In this document: piece by piece, positions 7,103 through 14,737 of the stretch
How the letters are laid out: every line of letters starts with the position of its first letter
Position numbering within the stretch: position 1 is the first letter of the stretch
Assembly: GCA_947259185.1 (NCBI GenBank)
Contig: CAMYKT010000035.1
Span: 1 to 15,931, forward strand
Length of the DNA stretch: 15,931 nt
Source of the DNA: an uncultured Methanobacteriaceae archaeon
GTDB taxonomy: Archaea > Methanobacteriota > Methanobacteria > Methanobacteriales > Methanobacteriaceae
Reading direction: 5' to 3'
Program-made: the position numbers and the translations under genes
Notes under the pieces: generated by a model
What the model saw: the letters and a program-made list of their open reading frames with translations, nothing else
Databases searched by the model: none
Told to the model about the DNA's origin: nothing

Positions 7103-7795
7103 ATGATATATTTTAGAGGGTGTGTAACCCGTTTAAAGGTTAAAGAAATTGGTGATGCCACCGAAACTATATTAAATTCTGCAGGAGTTAATTTTGAGTA
7201 TTTAGATGAGGAAGAATGCTGTGGTTCAGTACTCCTGCGCACCGGGTATGGAGAAGATGCTCAAAAATTGATGGAAAAAAATATAAAAAAATTTAAAAAT
7301 CATACCATACTGGTATCCTGCGGAGGATGCTACCGCAGCCTGAAAAAGGATTATAAAGAATTTTTAGGGGTGGAATTGGATATCATACACACCACCCAGT
7401 TATTGGATGAACTGATTAGTCAGGAAAAAATAAAACTCAAAAACTCAAAAGAGAAAATTACTTACCACGACCCCTGTCATCTGGGAAGACATATGGGAGA
7501 ATTTGAAGCTCCCCGTAACATTATCAGGAAGGTAGGAGAGCTGGTGGAAATGGAACATCACCACGAAAAATCCAGATGTTGTGGGTCAGGAGGAGGGGTT
7601 AAATCTGCTTATCCGGAGTTATCTGGCAAAATAGCTCAAGAAAAAATAAAAGAAATCGAAAAAACTGACCCTGGTTTGATAACAACTTCCTGTCCTTTTT
7701 GTAAATTAAACTTGAGTGATCAAGGCCTGGAAGTTTGGGATATATCTGAATTCATACTAATGTTTTTAGAGGGGGAAAATAATGAAAGAAAATGA
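7103..7795 (+). CDS. CCG-domain redox protein, LutA / HdrB-like
   Basis: A 230-residue protein built from two cysteine-rich CCG domains, the type that binds special iron-sulfur clusters in heterodisulfide reductase HdrB, GlpC/GlcF and LutA. Domain 1 ligands: C7, C39-C40-G, C73-x2-C76 (SCGGC). Domain 2 ligands: C125 (DPCHLGRH), C159-C160-G (RCCGSGGG), C197-x2-C200 (SCPFC). All positions are intact. It has no ferredoxin domain of its own; the next gene supplies one and overlaps it by 14 nt, so the two probably form a complex with this subunit holding the catalytic site. Substrate unknown: LutA homologues work in lactate oxidation, but methanogens of this group are not lactate users. Heterodisulfide-like chemistry or an oxidase for another 2-hydroxy acid is possible. 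Confidence 0.85.
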   Translation: MIYFRGCVTRLKVKEIGDATETILNSAGVNFEYLDEEECCGSVLLRTGYGEDAQKLMEKNIKKFKNHTILVSCGGCYRSLKKDYKEFLGVELDIIHTTQLLDELISQEKIKLKNSKEKITYHDPCHLGRHMGEFEAPRNIIRKVGELVEMEHHHEKSRCCGSGGGVKSAYPELSGKIAQEKIKEIEKTDPGLITTSCPFCKLNLSDQGLEVWDISEFILMFLEGENNERK

Positions 7796-8978
7796 ACTAA
7801 AAACTATGCGAAGTTCATTTAAGATAATGGAGGAACGTAGAATAGATTTAATCCATGATCCCCGCATAATTAAACTTCAGGAAAGGGTTAAAAATATTAG
7901 AAAAAAATCTGTAAAGAAAATCTCCTTCATGGTGGAAACTGCCCGGGAAAATTTTAAAATTAATGGAATGGAATTTTTATATGCTGAAGACTCACATCAA
8001 GCTTTAGATTTAATTTATAATTTGATTAAAAAAGAGAAGATAGTGGCTAAATCAAAATCAAATACCCTGAATGAATTAGGTCTTTCTGATTATTTAAAGG
8101 AAAAAAATATCCATCTGGTGGAAACCGATTTAGGAGATAGGATAATCCAGTTAAAAACAGATGATAATAAACCATCACACCCTATAGGTCCTGCATTGCA
8201 CCTTAAAGTGGATAAAATTGCAGAAATAATTTCAGAGTCATTAGATGTAAAAGTAGAAGCAGATCCCCGGGCTATAATGGAACTGGTTAAAGGTAATGTA
8301 TTAGAAGAGTTAAAAAGCTGTAAAATTGGTATAACTGGTGCAAACTCCGTAGCAGCTGAAGATGGGTCCCTGATAATGGTACATAACGAGGGAAACATAT
8401 CATTATTATCTTTAATGGATACTCACATCGTGGTGGTGGGAGTAGATAAACTGGTGGATACTATAGAAGATGCCATATCCGTTGTGAAGCTGGAAACGGC
8501 CTATGCCACCGGTACAGCCCTGCCTTCATACATTAATGTTATATCTGGACCATCAAAAACCGCGGATATTGAAAAAAAGCTCCTGGAAGATATGTATGGA
8601 GCGCGAAAAGTAGTGGTTATCATGCTGGATAATGGTCGTAAGGAGGCCCTGGAAGAATGTCTTTGGTGTATTGGTTGTGGTAGCTGCATTGTATCCTGCC
8701 CGGTTTACAATGTAGTGGGGAATGAATTTGGTTATCGTGGTTATTTAGGAGGACGGGGAGTAGCCATGAGTCGTTTTTTACAGGATGAAAAAACAAGCTT
8801 TGATTGCGGACTTTATATGTGTACTTTATGTGGTCTGTGTACTTTAGAATGTCCCGTAGGTACCCCCACCAGAGAAATTATGGAGAAAATACGAAAAGAA
8901 AGTAAAAATGCTGGTTTTTCTCCAAAAGAACATCATGAAATTCACAAATCCATTAAAAGAAAAGGATCTCCCTTTTAA
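7782..8978 (+). CDS. LUD-domain dicluster ferredoxin protein, LutB-like
   Basis: Electron-transfer partner of the preceding CCG protein. The LUD domain spans about residues 45-285, with AKSKSNTLNELGL, IGITGANSVAAEDGSLI and ISGPSKTADIEKKL all recognisable from LutB. It is followed by two [4Fe-4S] motifs, C296-x2-C299-x2-C302-x3-C306-P and C347-x2-C350-x2-C353-x3-C357-P. At 398 residues it is shorter than bacterial LutB (about 470), lacking the usual C-terminal extension. The start ATG at 7782 lies inside the upstream gene and is preceded by GAGGGGG at good spacing, which supports the 14-nt overlap and translational coupling. No lutC lies next to it. Function in this organism is unknown. Confidence 0.87.
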   Translation: MKENELKTMRSSFKIMEERRIDLIHDPRIIKLQERVKNIRKKSVKKISFMVETARENFKINGMEFLYAEDSHQALDLIYNLIKKEKIVAKSKSNTLNELGLSDYLKEKNIHLVETDLGDRIIQLKTDDNKPSHPIGPALHLKVDKIAEIISESLDVKVEADPRAIMELVKGNVLEELKSCKIGITGANSVAAEDGSLIMVHNEGNISLLSLMDTHIVVVGVDKLVDTIEDAISVVKLETAYATGTALPSYINVISGPSKTADIEKKLLEDMYGARKVVVIMLDNGRKEALEECLWCIGCGSCIVSCPVYNVVGNEFGYRGYLGGRGVAMSRFLQDEKTSFDCGLYMCTLCGLCTLECPVGTPTREIMEKIRKESKNAGFSPKEHHEIHKSIKRKGSPF

Positions 8979-9256
8979 AAATATAATGGATTTTAGTTAA
9001 GAGCCACCTATTATTTATTTCTGTTTTAAATCATAATTAGAATACAGTAAATTAAATATCTAAAAGTTTTTATAATCCCAGAAGCATATAGTTAAAAAAT
9101 ATTAATTTAAATATTAATTAAAATAGGTAAAAATATAGAAAAGTATATTTAAGATTTTTAAATCATCATTTTGATTATAATATTTAGTAAGGTAAACCTG
9201 GTTACTAAATTAATAATACAAATGGTTTTTTTTCTATAAAAGAGGAGGAATATGAA
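8979..9256. other. AT-rich intergenic region between the LutB-like gene and mfnB
   Basis: No open frame of note. It contains poly-T/A stretches, TATA-like sequences around 9144-9151 (GTATATTTAA region) and 9173-9181, the inverted repeat described separately at 9182-9210, and a T8 run (around 9226-9233) just before the strong GAGGAGG site of mfnB. Some of this is likely mfnB promoter; I see no RNA gene. Confidence 0.5.
9182..9210. promoter_or_regulatory. Nested inverted repeat upstream of mfnB
   Basis: Outer arms ATTTAGTAA (9182-9190) and TTACTAAAT (9202-9210) are perfect complements. An inner pair AGGT (9190-9193) and ACCT (9196-9199) sits nearly centred between them. It lies 47-75 nt before the TTG start of mfnB, just downstream of a TATA-like TTATAATA, which is a good position for a repressor operator. 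The regulator is unknown. Confidence 0.45.
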
Positions 9257-9970
9257 TTGCTTCTACTGATAAGTCCCATTAATACCCAAGAAGCACTGGA
9301 AGCCATTGAAGGCGGTGCAGATATAGTTGACGTTAAAAATCCAAAGGAAGGATCATTAGGTGCTAATTTCCCCTGGATAATTCAAGAAGTTAGAGAAATG
9401 ACCCCAAAAGATATGATGGTAAGTGCCACCCTGGGAGATGTTCCCTATAAGCCCGGTACCGTTTCATTAGCTGCCATGGGAGCTTTGGTATCTGGAGCAG
9501 ATTACATTAAAGTCGGTCTTTATGGTACCTCCAATTATGGTGAAGCACTGGAAGTAATGGAGAACGTGGTAAAAACCATAAGAAAAAATACATCCCAAGC
9601 AGTGGTGGTGGCTTCTGGTTATGCCGATGCCCATAGGGTGGGTGCAGTGGATCCTATGGAAATTCCTAAAGTCGCAGCAGATTCAGGAGCAGATTTAGCC
9701 ATGGTAGATACTGCAGTAAAGGACGGGAAAACACTCCTTGATTTTATGGATATGGATCAATTGAATAAGTTTGTAAGTGAAATTCACGACTACGGGCTAA
9801 AGTCTGCACTGGCGGGTTCTGTAAAAAAAGAGCAGTTAAAACCATTGTATGACATAGGATGTGATGTTGTGGGCATAAGGGGAGCTGCCTGTACTGGTGG
9901 CGATAGAAACTCCGGAACAATACACAGAAGTGCAGTTAGAGAACTAAAAGAGATGATTGCTGATTTTTAG
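9257..9970 (+). CDS. mfnB: (5-formylfuran-3-yl)methyl phosphate synthase MfnB
   Basis: Makes the furan phosphate precursor of methanofuran from two molecules of glyceraldehyde-3-phosphate; methanofuran is the first C1 carrier of methanogenesis from CO2. It is a 237-residue TIM barrel. With a TTG start at 9257 the catalytic residues fall exactly where I recall them in the Methanocaldococcus enzyme: K27 (DVKNPKEGSLGANFPW), K85 (DYIKVGLYG) and D151 (AMVDTAVKDG). The barrel loops ATLGDVPYKPGTVSLA and GIRGAACTGGDR are also present. GAGGAGG lies 8 nt before the TTG. An out-of-frame ATG at 9252 lies between them but runs into a stop after five codons, so the non-ATG start is firm. Confidence 0.95.
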   Translation: MLLLISPINTQEALEAIEGGADIVDVKNPKEGSLGANFPWIIQEVREMTPKDMMVSATLGDVPYKPGTVSLAAMGALVSGADYIKVGLYGTSNYGEALEVMENVVKTIRKNTSQAVVVASGYADAHRVGAVDPMEIPKVAADSGADLAMVDTAVKDGKTLLDFMDMDQLNKFVSEIHDYGLKSALAGSVKKEQLKPLYDIGCDVVGIRGAACTGGDRNSGTIHRSAVRELKEMIADF

Positions 9971-9997
9971 TTTTATGAAAATCCACCATGATTTTTT

Positions 9998-10009
9998 AAT
10001 AAATATACT
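9998..10009 (+). promoter_or_regulatory. Possible TATA box of guaB
   Basis: AATAAATATACT lies about 85 nt upstream of the guaB ATG. Initiation near 10030 would leave a leader of roughly 60 nt ending in the GAGGTG site. The 120-nt gap after mfnB is otherwise AT-rich and featureless. Confidence 0.35.
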
Positions 10010-10090
10010 GCCCTTTTGAAATTAAGTGAATTTTTAGAAAAATAAAAAATTAAGATAATTAAAAAAAATTACAGGTTCTGAGGTGTTTTA

Positions 10091-11572
10091 ATGTATTCTA
10101 AAAAATTAAAAGAAGCTCCAGTTGGTTATACTTTTGATGATTTTTTGATCCTTCCCGGAGCATCAGAAGTGGAACCTAAAGATGTTTCAACCAAAAGCAT
10201 GGTTTCCAAAAATTTTGAATTAAATATCCCCCTGATTAGTTCTGCGATGGATACTGTAACAGAATCTGATATGGCCATCACTCTGGCTCAGGAAGGTGGA
10301 ATGGGAGTAATTCATAGAAACATGACCATAAAAGAACAGGTAAAACAGGTAAAACAGGTTAAAAAATCAGGAGACCTTGCCATTCATGACGTGATTACCA
10401 TTAATCCGGAATCATCACTTAAAGAAGCTCAATCTATAATGGATCAGGAAATGGTAAGTGGTATGCCTGTAGTTGAAGATGAAGTGGTTATTGGAATTAT
10501 AAGTCGTAGGGATATTAAACCCATTATTAACTCTGATTCTCATAAAAAGGTTAGGGAAATTATGACCAGTGACGTGGTCACTGTAGATGAATCCATCACC
10601 CCTGGTGAAGCCCTGGATATTGCATATGAAAATAAAGTGGAACGTTTACCTGTGGTTCGTGAAGGGAAAATAATGGGCATTGTTACCATAAAAGATATAC
10701 TGGAACGTAAAAAACATCCCCACGCTTGTCGTGATAAGCAAGGACGTTTCATCGTGGCTGCAGCTACTGGGCCTTTTGATCTGGACCGTGCCATAGCACT
10801 GGATAAATCAGGTGTGGATATTATTGCTATTGATACCGCACATGGGCATAATATGAACATAGTAAAATATGTAAAAATTATGAAGAAAAATATTGAAGCC
10901 GACCTGATAGTGGGTAATATTGCTACCAGGGAAGCCGCAGAAGATCTCCTATCTCAGGAAGTTGATGGATTGAAAGTGGGTATTGGTCCCGGTTCCATGT
11001 GTACTACCCGTATAATATCTGGAATAGGGGTTCCACAATTAACGGCAGTCTCTGAAGTAGCAGAAGTAGCATCTGAATATGGTGTTCCAGTTATTGCCGA
11101 TGGAGGCATACGATATTCAGGTGACATAGCTAAGGCTATTGCGGTAGGTGCTGATGTTATCATGATGGGTAACTTACTTGCCGGTACCTATGAGGCACCA
11201 GGAGAAGTAGTGGTTATGAATGGAAGGAAATATAAACAATACCGGGGCATGGGATCCCTGGGGGCAATGACTGGTGGAACCGGTGCCGGTACTGATCGGT
11301 ACTTCCAGGAAGTAAAAGGCCCTATGAAGCACTCTAAGCTGGTACCAGAAGGAGTAGAAGGAGTGGTACCTTACCGGGGCTCGGTTAGTGAAATGGTGTT
11401 CCAACTGGTGGGAGGACTTAAGGCTTCCATGGGTTATTGTGGTGCTCAGGATATTAAATCCATGCAGAAAAAAGCCAAACTGGTACGTATAACTTCCAGT
11501 GGAATTAAAGAAAGTCATCCCCACGACCTCCTGATTACCAATGAAAGTCCTAATTATCCTACTTTAGAATAG
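10091..11572 (+). CDS. guaB: Inosine-5'-monophosphate dehydrogenase
   Basis: Oxidises IMP to XMP with NAD+, the committed step of guanine nucleotide synthesis. At 493 residues it is full length: an N-terminal barrel part beginning YTFDDFLILPG, two CBS domains (about 95-205; ITINPESS..., MPVVEDEVVIGIISRRDI, LPVVREGKIMGIVTIKDIL), then the catalytic barrel. Catalytic C304 lies in GIGPGSMCTTRIISG. The IMP phosphate loops are ADGGIRYSGDIAKA and MGNLLAGTYEAPGE. The flap has GMGSLGAM and the Arg-Tyr dyad R403-Y404 in DRYFQ. It ends in YCGAQDI and a short tail rather than a peroxisomal-type signal, as expected in archaea. GAGGTG precedes the ATG at usual spacing. Confidence 0.97.
   Translation: MYSKKLKEAPVGYTFDDFLILPGASEVEPKDVSTKSMVSKNFELNIPLISSAMDTVTESDMAITLAQEGGMGVIHRNMTIKEQVKQVKQVKKSGDLAIHDVITINPESSLKEAQSIMDQEMVSGMPVVEDEVVIGIISRRDIKPIINSDSHKKVREIMTSDVVTVDESITPGEALDIAYENKVERLPVVREGKIMGIVTIKDILERKKHPHACRDKQGRFIVAAATGPFDLDRAIALDKSGVDIIAIDTAHGHNMNIVKYVKIMKKNIEADLIVGNIATREAAEDLLSQEVDGLKVGIGPGSMCTTRIISGIGVPQLTAVSEVAEVASEYGVPVIADGGIRYSGDIAKAIAVGADVIMMGNLLAGTYEAPGEVVVMNGRKYKQYRGMGSLGAMTGGTGAGTDRYFQEVKGPMKHSKLVPEGVEGVVPYRGSVSEMVFQLVGGLKASMGYCGAQDIKSMQKKAKLVRITSSGIKESHPHDLLITNESPNYPTLE
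10336..10362 (+). repeat. Three in-frame 9-bp repeats inside guaB
   Basis: ACAGGTAAA occurs at 10336-10344 and 10345-10353, followed by ACAGGTTAA at 10354-10362. They encode VKQVKQVKK, in the helix just before the CBS domains. The reading frame is kept, and slippage there would change helix length by three residues. Confidence 0.6.
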
Positions 11573-11645
11573 AAGATTTTTTAATCCTTTATTTACCCCT
11601 TCTTTTCTTATTAATTATGAAAAACTAAAAAAAAAGGTAGTTAAA

Positions 11646-12284
11646 ATATCCAGAAATTCAACCAGATCCTGCATAATCCTGTGTGGAGGATTAAGTAGTA
11701 GAATGGGCCAGGACAAAGGTTTAATGACATTTAAAAGTAAACCTATGGTCTGTAATATACTGGATAAGCTGGATAATCATATGGATGAAGTTTTACTGGT
11801 CCTGAGAAATGATAAACAAAAGCAGGAATATCAAAAAATTCTGAATGATTTTTACACCGATAATACCAGTTTTGATTTAAAATTTTTTAAAGATGAAATA
11901 GAAAGCCAGGGCCCGCTTTCAGGTATATATACGGGATTATCACACATAGAATCCGATTATGCCATGGTAATTCCATGTGATTCGCCTTTTATATCTATTT
12001 ATTTCATGGAAAAGGTGTTTAAGGTGTATGAGAACAGTGATGGAAATTACGATGCATTGATACCATTTTGGGGTGCAAAAGATAATAGGCGTTTTGAACC
12101 TTTACATGGCATTTACCATAAAAAAAGTAAAAAAACCATTTATTTTCAACTTTTAAAGGGTAAAAAAGATGTTAAATCATTAATTGAAAAATTGAACACT
12201 TTTTTTGTGGAAGTTAGTAAATTGGATCCATCTTTAAAGAGTTTTAAAAACTTTAATCGACCAGAAGATTTATCAAAGATTTAG
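11646..12284 (+). CDS. mobA: Molybdenum cofactor guanylyltransferase-like protein MobA, start codon unresolved
   Basis: Nucleotidyltransferase expected to attach GMP from GTP to molybdopterin for Mo/W enzymes such as formylmethanofuran and formate dehydrogenases. The N-terminal GTP loop is CIILCGGLSSRMGQDKG, followed by QGPLSGIYTGL and the metal-binding VIPCDSPF. The only ATG in frame (11703) falls inside the loop, at the Met of SRMG, and would delete its essential first half. The frame is open upstream to the guaB stop but holds no ATG, GTG or TTG. The most natural N-terminus begins at ATA 11646-11648, with AGGT 7 nt upstream, reading (M)SRNSTRSCIILCGG. I used that position. A G-to-A change or sequence error at 11648, a rare AUA start, or a missing A near 11620-11624 joining an upstream ATG (11617) are the options. 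Confidence 0.75.
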   Translation: MSRNSTRSCIILCGGLSSRMGQDKGLMTFKSKPMVCNILDKLDNHMDEVLLVLRNDKQKQEYQKILNDFYTDNTSFDLKFFKDEIESQGPLSGIYTGLSHIESDYAMVIPCDSPFISIYFMEKVFKVYENSDGNYDALIPFWGAKDNRRFEPLHGIYHKKSKKTIYFQLLKGKKDVKSLIEKLNTFFVEVSKLDPSLKSFKNFNRPEDLSKI

Positions 12285-12349
12285 AATTCAGGTATTAATA
12301 TTTAAATATAAAAAATAATTTCTTTTAAAAATAAAATTAAAAAAATAAT

Positions 12350-12372
12350 ATTTGAGGAAAATTTCCTCAAAT
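12350..12372 (-). terminator. Palindromic terminator at the end of the hydrogenase operon
   Basis: Eleven-base arms ATTTGAGGAAA and TTTCCTCAAAT flank a single central base. As RNA it folds as an 8-bp stem with a 7-nt loop. On the minus strand it begins at the end of the large-subunit gene, includes its TGA, and is followed by a T-rich run (12329-12348 region read in reverse). Because the dyad is symmetric and the mobA transcript arrives from the other side, it may stop both, though the plus-strand side lacks a T run. Confidence 0.65.
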
Positions 12373-13815
12373 CAAATGTTTTCTAAGTAATCTACCTTCA
12401 CTGTCATAAATATCCACTTCCAGAGGTGAATCCTCACCAATGGCATGGGTGGCACAGGATAGACAGGGGTCATAGGCCCTTACAATCATCTCTAACTTAT
12501 TTTTAAGACCCTCTGAAACTTCTTCTCCTTTTATCATTTCTTTAGCGGTTTCTCTAACCCCAATATCCATGGAAAGGTTGTTCTGTCCGGTGGCTACTAT
12601 CAAGTTGGCCCGGTTAATAAATCCTGCCCCATCTGTTTCATAGTCATGTATTAATATTCCCCGGGGTGCCTCAATCATACCTACCCCTCTTTTAGTTTCA
12701 CTGGACTCTTTAGCTTCTTCCTTAGTCATTAAAGGTCCGTTGAGCCCATTTCGAATATCAGTGCCGGTTATATTATCATCTTCTAATATCTGCACTGATC
12801 TTTCAGCAGCATACATCAGTTCTATTAAACGAGCATAGTGGTATAGTAGTGTGTTCTGGGCAATACCGTATTTTTCCTTATATTCTGCAAATAAATCTGC
12901 CGCAATTTCAGTAGGAACAGTATCCACCACATTAAGTCGGGCCAGAGGACCCACCCGGTAGTTACCCTCAGGGAATCCAATTTGTTTCAGGTAAGGAAAT
13001 TTAAGATAAGACCAGGGTTGAACTTTTTCCTCAATGTAATCCAGATAGTCAGAAGCGGCAAATTCGTGTATAGGACTGCCTTCTTTGTCCATAATCTTTA
13101 CCGGGCCATCATAAAATTCCAGATTACCACCATTAGTTAAAGCCCCAAAACTACTTTCAACCGGACCCAGGGTCTCAATAGCTTCACTGTATTGTTCGAA
13201 CAATGGTTTAGCTACTTCAATTCCCTGTCCAATAAGACCAATGGCCTCTTTTGCTTTGGATAAAATCTTATCTCTTTCTTCAGCAGTTATTCCCTTGGAT
13301 TGACCACCTGGAATGGCCGTTACAGGACTAATTGGTTTTCCACCCACCAGAGCAGTAATTTCCTGTCCAATTTTTCTGGTTTTAATGGCCATCATGGCCA
13401 GATCAGGCTTGGATTTTAGAATACCCAGAACATTTCTCAGGGCAGGGTCTGATTCAGGCCCCATTACCAGATCTGGTGCTCCCAGGAAATAAAAATGCAG
13501 GGAATGAGAGTGGATATACTGTCCTAAAAGCATTAGTTCCCTTAATCTCTGGGCAGTTTCCGGCGGCTGAAGCCCAAAAACTTCATCCGTAGCCTTAGCA
13601 GCAGCTAAGTGATGTGCTGTTTGACATATACCACATATACGGGGAGTTATACGGGGAGCTTCTTCTACTGCTGCTCCTTCTAAGAATTTTTCAAATCCCC
13701 TGATTTCCATTACATGAAAATGAGCATCAGCCACATTTCCTGCATCATCAATCTGAACTGTTATCTTGGCATGTCCCTCAATTCTCGTAACCGGGCTAAT
13801 TTCAATTTGTTTCAT
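12367..13815 (-). CDS. [NiFe] hydrogenase large subunit, group 3 / F420-non-reducing (MvhA-like)
   Basis: Carries the NiFe(CN)2CO centre that splits or forms H2. 482 residues. The two nickel-binding motifs are complete: R59-x-C61-G-x-C64 with H68 (RICGICQTAHH), and D449-P-C451-x2-C454-x2-H457 (DPCLSCATH). The N-terminal VTRIEGHAKITV is typical of group 3 methanogen enzymes. Twenty-five residues follow H457; this tail is the piece normally removed by a maturation protease after Ni insertion, so the enzyme should be protease-matured although no protease gene lies in the window. AGGTGA lies 5 nt before the ATG, 10 nt after the small-subunit stop. I call it Mvh-like from overall pattern; exact subgroup needs a tree. 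The cofactors of related enzymes are cytoplasmic, and no export signal is seen in the partner. Confidence 0.9.
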   Translation of the reverse strand: MKQIEISPVTRIEGHAKITVQIDDAGNVADAHFHVMEIRGFEKFLEGAAVEEAPRITPRICGICQTAHHLAAAKATDEVFGLQPPETAQRLRELMLLGQYIHSHSLHFYFLGAPDLVMGPESDPALRNVLGILKSKPDLAMMAIKTRKIGQEITALVGGKPISPVTAIPGGQSKGITAEERDKILSKAKEAIGLIGQGIEVAKPLFEQYSEAIETLGPVESSFGALTNGGNLEFYDGPVKIMDKEGSPIHEFAASDYLDYIEEKVQPWSYLKFPYLKQIGFPEGNYRVGPLARLNVVDTVPTEIAADLFAEYKEKYGIAQNTLLYHYARLIELMYAAERSVQILEDDNITGTDIRNGLNGPLMTKEEAKESSETKRGVGMIEAPRGILIHDYETDGAGFINRANLIVATGQNNLSMDIGVRETAKEMIKGEEVSEGLKNKLEMIVRAYDPCLSCATHAIGEDSPLEVDIYDSEGRLLRKHLI

Positions 13816-13825
13816 AGTTTCACCT

Positions 13826-14737
13826 TTACTTCTTCACCAGTTGAGGAATAAGAGATACCTGTTTATCCTCCATAATGGTACTTCCAATCACAAACCCGTA
13901 AATTACATGTCCTATATCATAAAGCTGTTTTTCCACATCTTTTTCTGGCATCTTAGAAAGGTGAGCTATCCTTTTAATGACCCCGTTGTAAATATCGTGA
14001 CTTGGTTCCCGAATAACATCCAGTGAGGGACCTCCGCATCCATGACAGGCCACTCCTGCCTCAGTACAAAGGCCACCACATCTTCCCAAAGTAACAGAAC
14101 CTAAACAAACATATCCCTGGGATAGGAAACATTTACCGGGTTCAGGGTCACCCTCTATCCTTCTGTGAATCTTATCAAATTCTATGTGCTCCATTTCACG
14201 ATTGCAATCAGCACAAACACTTTTTTTAGGAACATCTGGGGCTTCATTATTTATCAAAGGAATTAATATATCTCCAGTTAGCTGTTCTTTAGGGGGGCAA
14301 CCGGGTATAAATCCATCAATTTCTGTAAAATCAGCAGCAGGATGCACAATGGTAAGAAGCTCCGGAACAACTTCTGATGGAAGATCAGCAGAGATGGTAC
14401 TGGGATTATCAGTGTAAGTTCTGGAAGTAACCTCTTCTGAAGTGTATAAATCTGCCATTCCAGTTATGCCCCCATAACAGGCGCAGGTACCGTAAGCAAT
14501 CAATATATCGGATTTATCTCGTAGTTCTTCCAATCGCTCCTGATTCTCTTTGTTCCTAACTGATCCCGATACTATAGCGATATTAATATCCTCTGGTAAT
14601 TCTTTGGTATCCATCAGCACTGGTGCATATACCAGCTCGGCATTGTCCAGTAACTTAGTAATGTCCTCATGTAAATCCAGAATGGAGATTTCACATCCAG
14701 CACAGCTAGCCAGTGTTTCTAAAGCTATTTTTACCAT
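13826..14737 (-). CDS. [NiFe] hydrogenase small subunit, MvhG-like
   Basis: Electron-relay partner of the large subunit, 303 residues. Proximal cluster ligands are C12-x2-C15 (SCAGCEIS), C85 or C87 (YGTCACYGG) and C147 (GCPPKEQ). Eight further Cys in the C-terminal part, C175, C178, C203, C211, C220, C224, C231 and C234, are enough for two more [4Fe-4S] clusters. This CADCNRE...GRCGGLC...ACHGCGGP pattern is the one used in F420-non-reducing (Mvh/Vhu) small subunits. There is no Tat signal, so it is cytoplasmic. Its ATG overlaps the V4R stop by one base (TAATG), with GGGTGG upstream, showing tight translational coupling. No mvhD homologue is found beside it. Confidence 0.9.
   Translation of the reverse strand: MVKIALETLASCAGCEISILDLHEDITKLLDNAELVYAPVLMDTKELPEDINIAIVSGSVRNKENQERLEELRDKSDILIAYGTCACYGGITGMADLYTSEEVTSRTYTDNPSTISADLPSEVVPELLTIVHPAADFTEIDGFIPGCPPKEQLTGDILIPLINNEAPDVPKKSVCADCNREMEHIEFDKIHRRIEGDPEPGKCFLSQGYVCLGSVTLGRCGGLCTEAGVACHGCGGPSLDVIREPSHDIYNGVIKRIAHLSKMPEKDVEKQLYDIGHVIYGFVIGSTIMEDKQVSLIPQLVKK

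Noticed and set aside
8979..9256. tRNA or other structured RNA gene
   Set aside because: No cloverleaf, T-loop motif or GC-rich block was found; the region is almost uniformly AT-rich.
11174..11524. Minus-strand 116-residue open frame inside guaB
   Set aside because: Antisense shadow of the guaB flap and C-terminus, with the Ser/His-rich composition typical of complement translation.
13766..14026. Plus-strand 86-residue open frame across the hydrogenase subunit junction
   Set aside because: It is antisense to two well-supported hydrogenase genes, has no ribosome binding site and no recognisable motif.
12367..14737. F420-reducing hydrogenase (Frh) assignment
   Set aside because: No FrhB or FrhD gene is nearby, and the small-subunit cysteine pattern and N-termini look closer to Mvh; a tree would still be needed for certainty.
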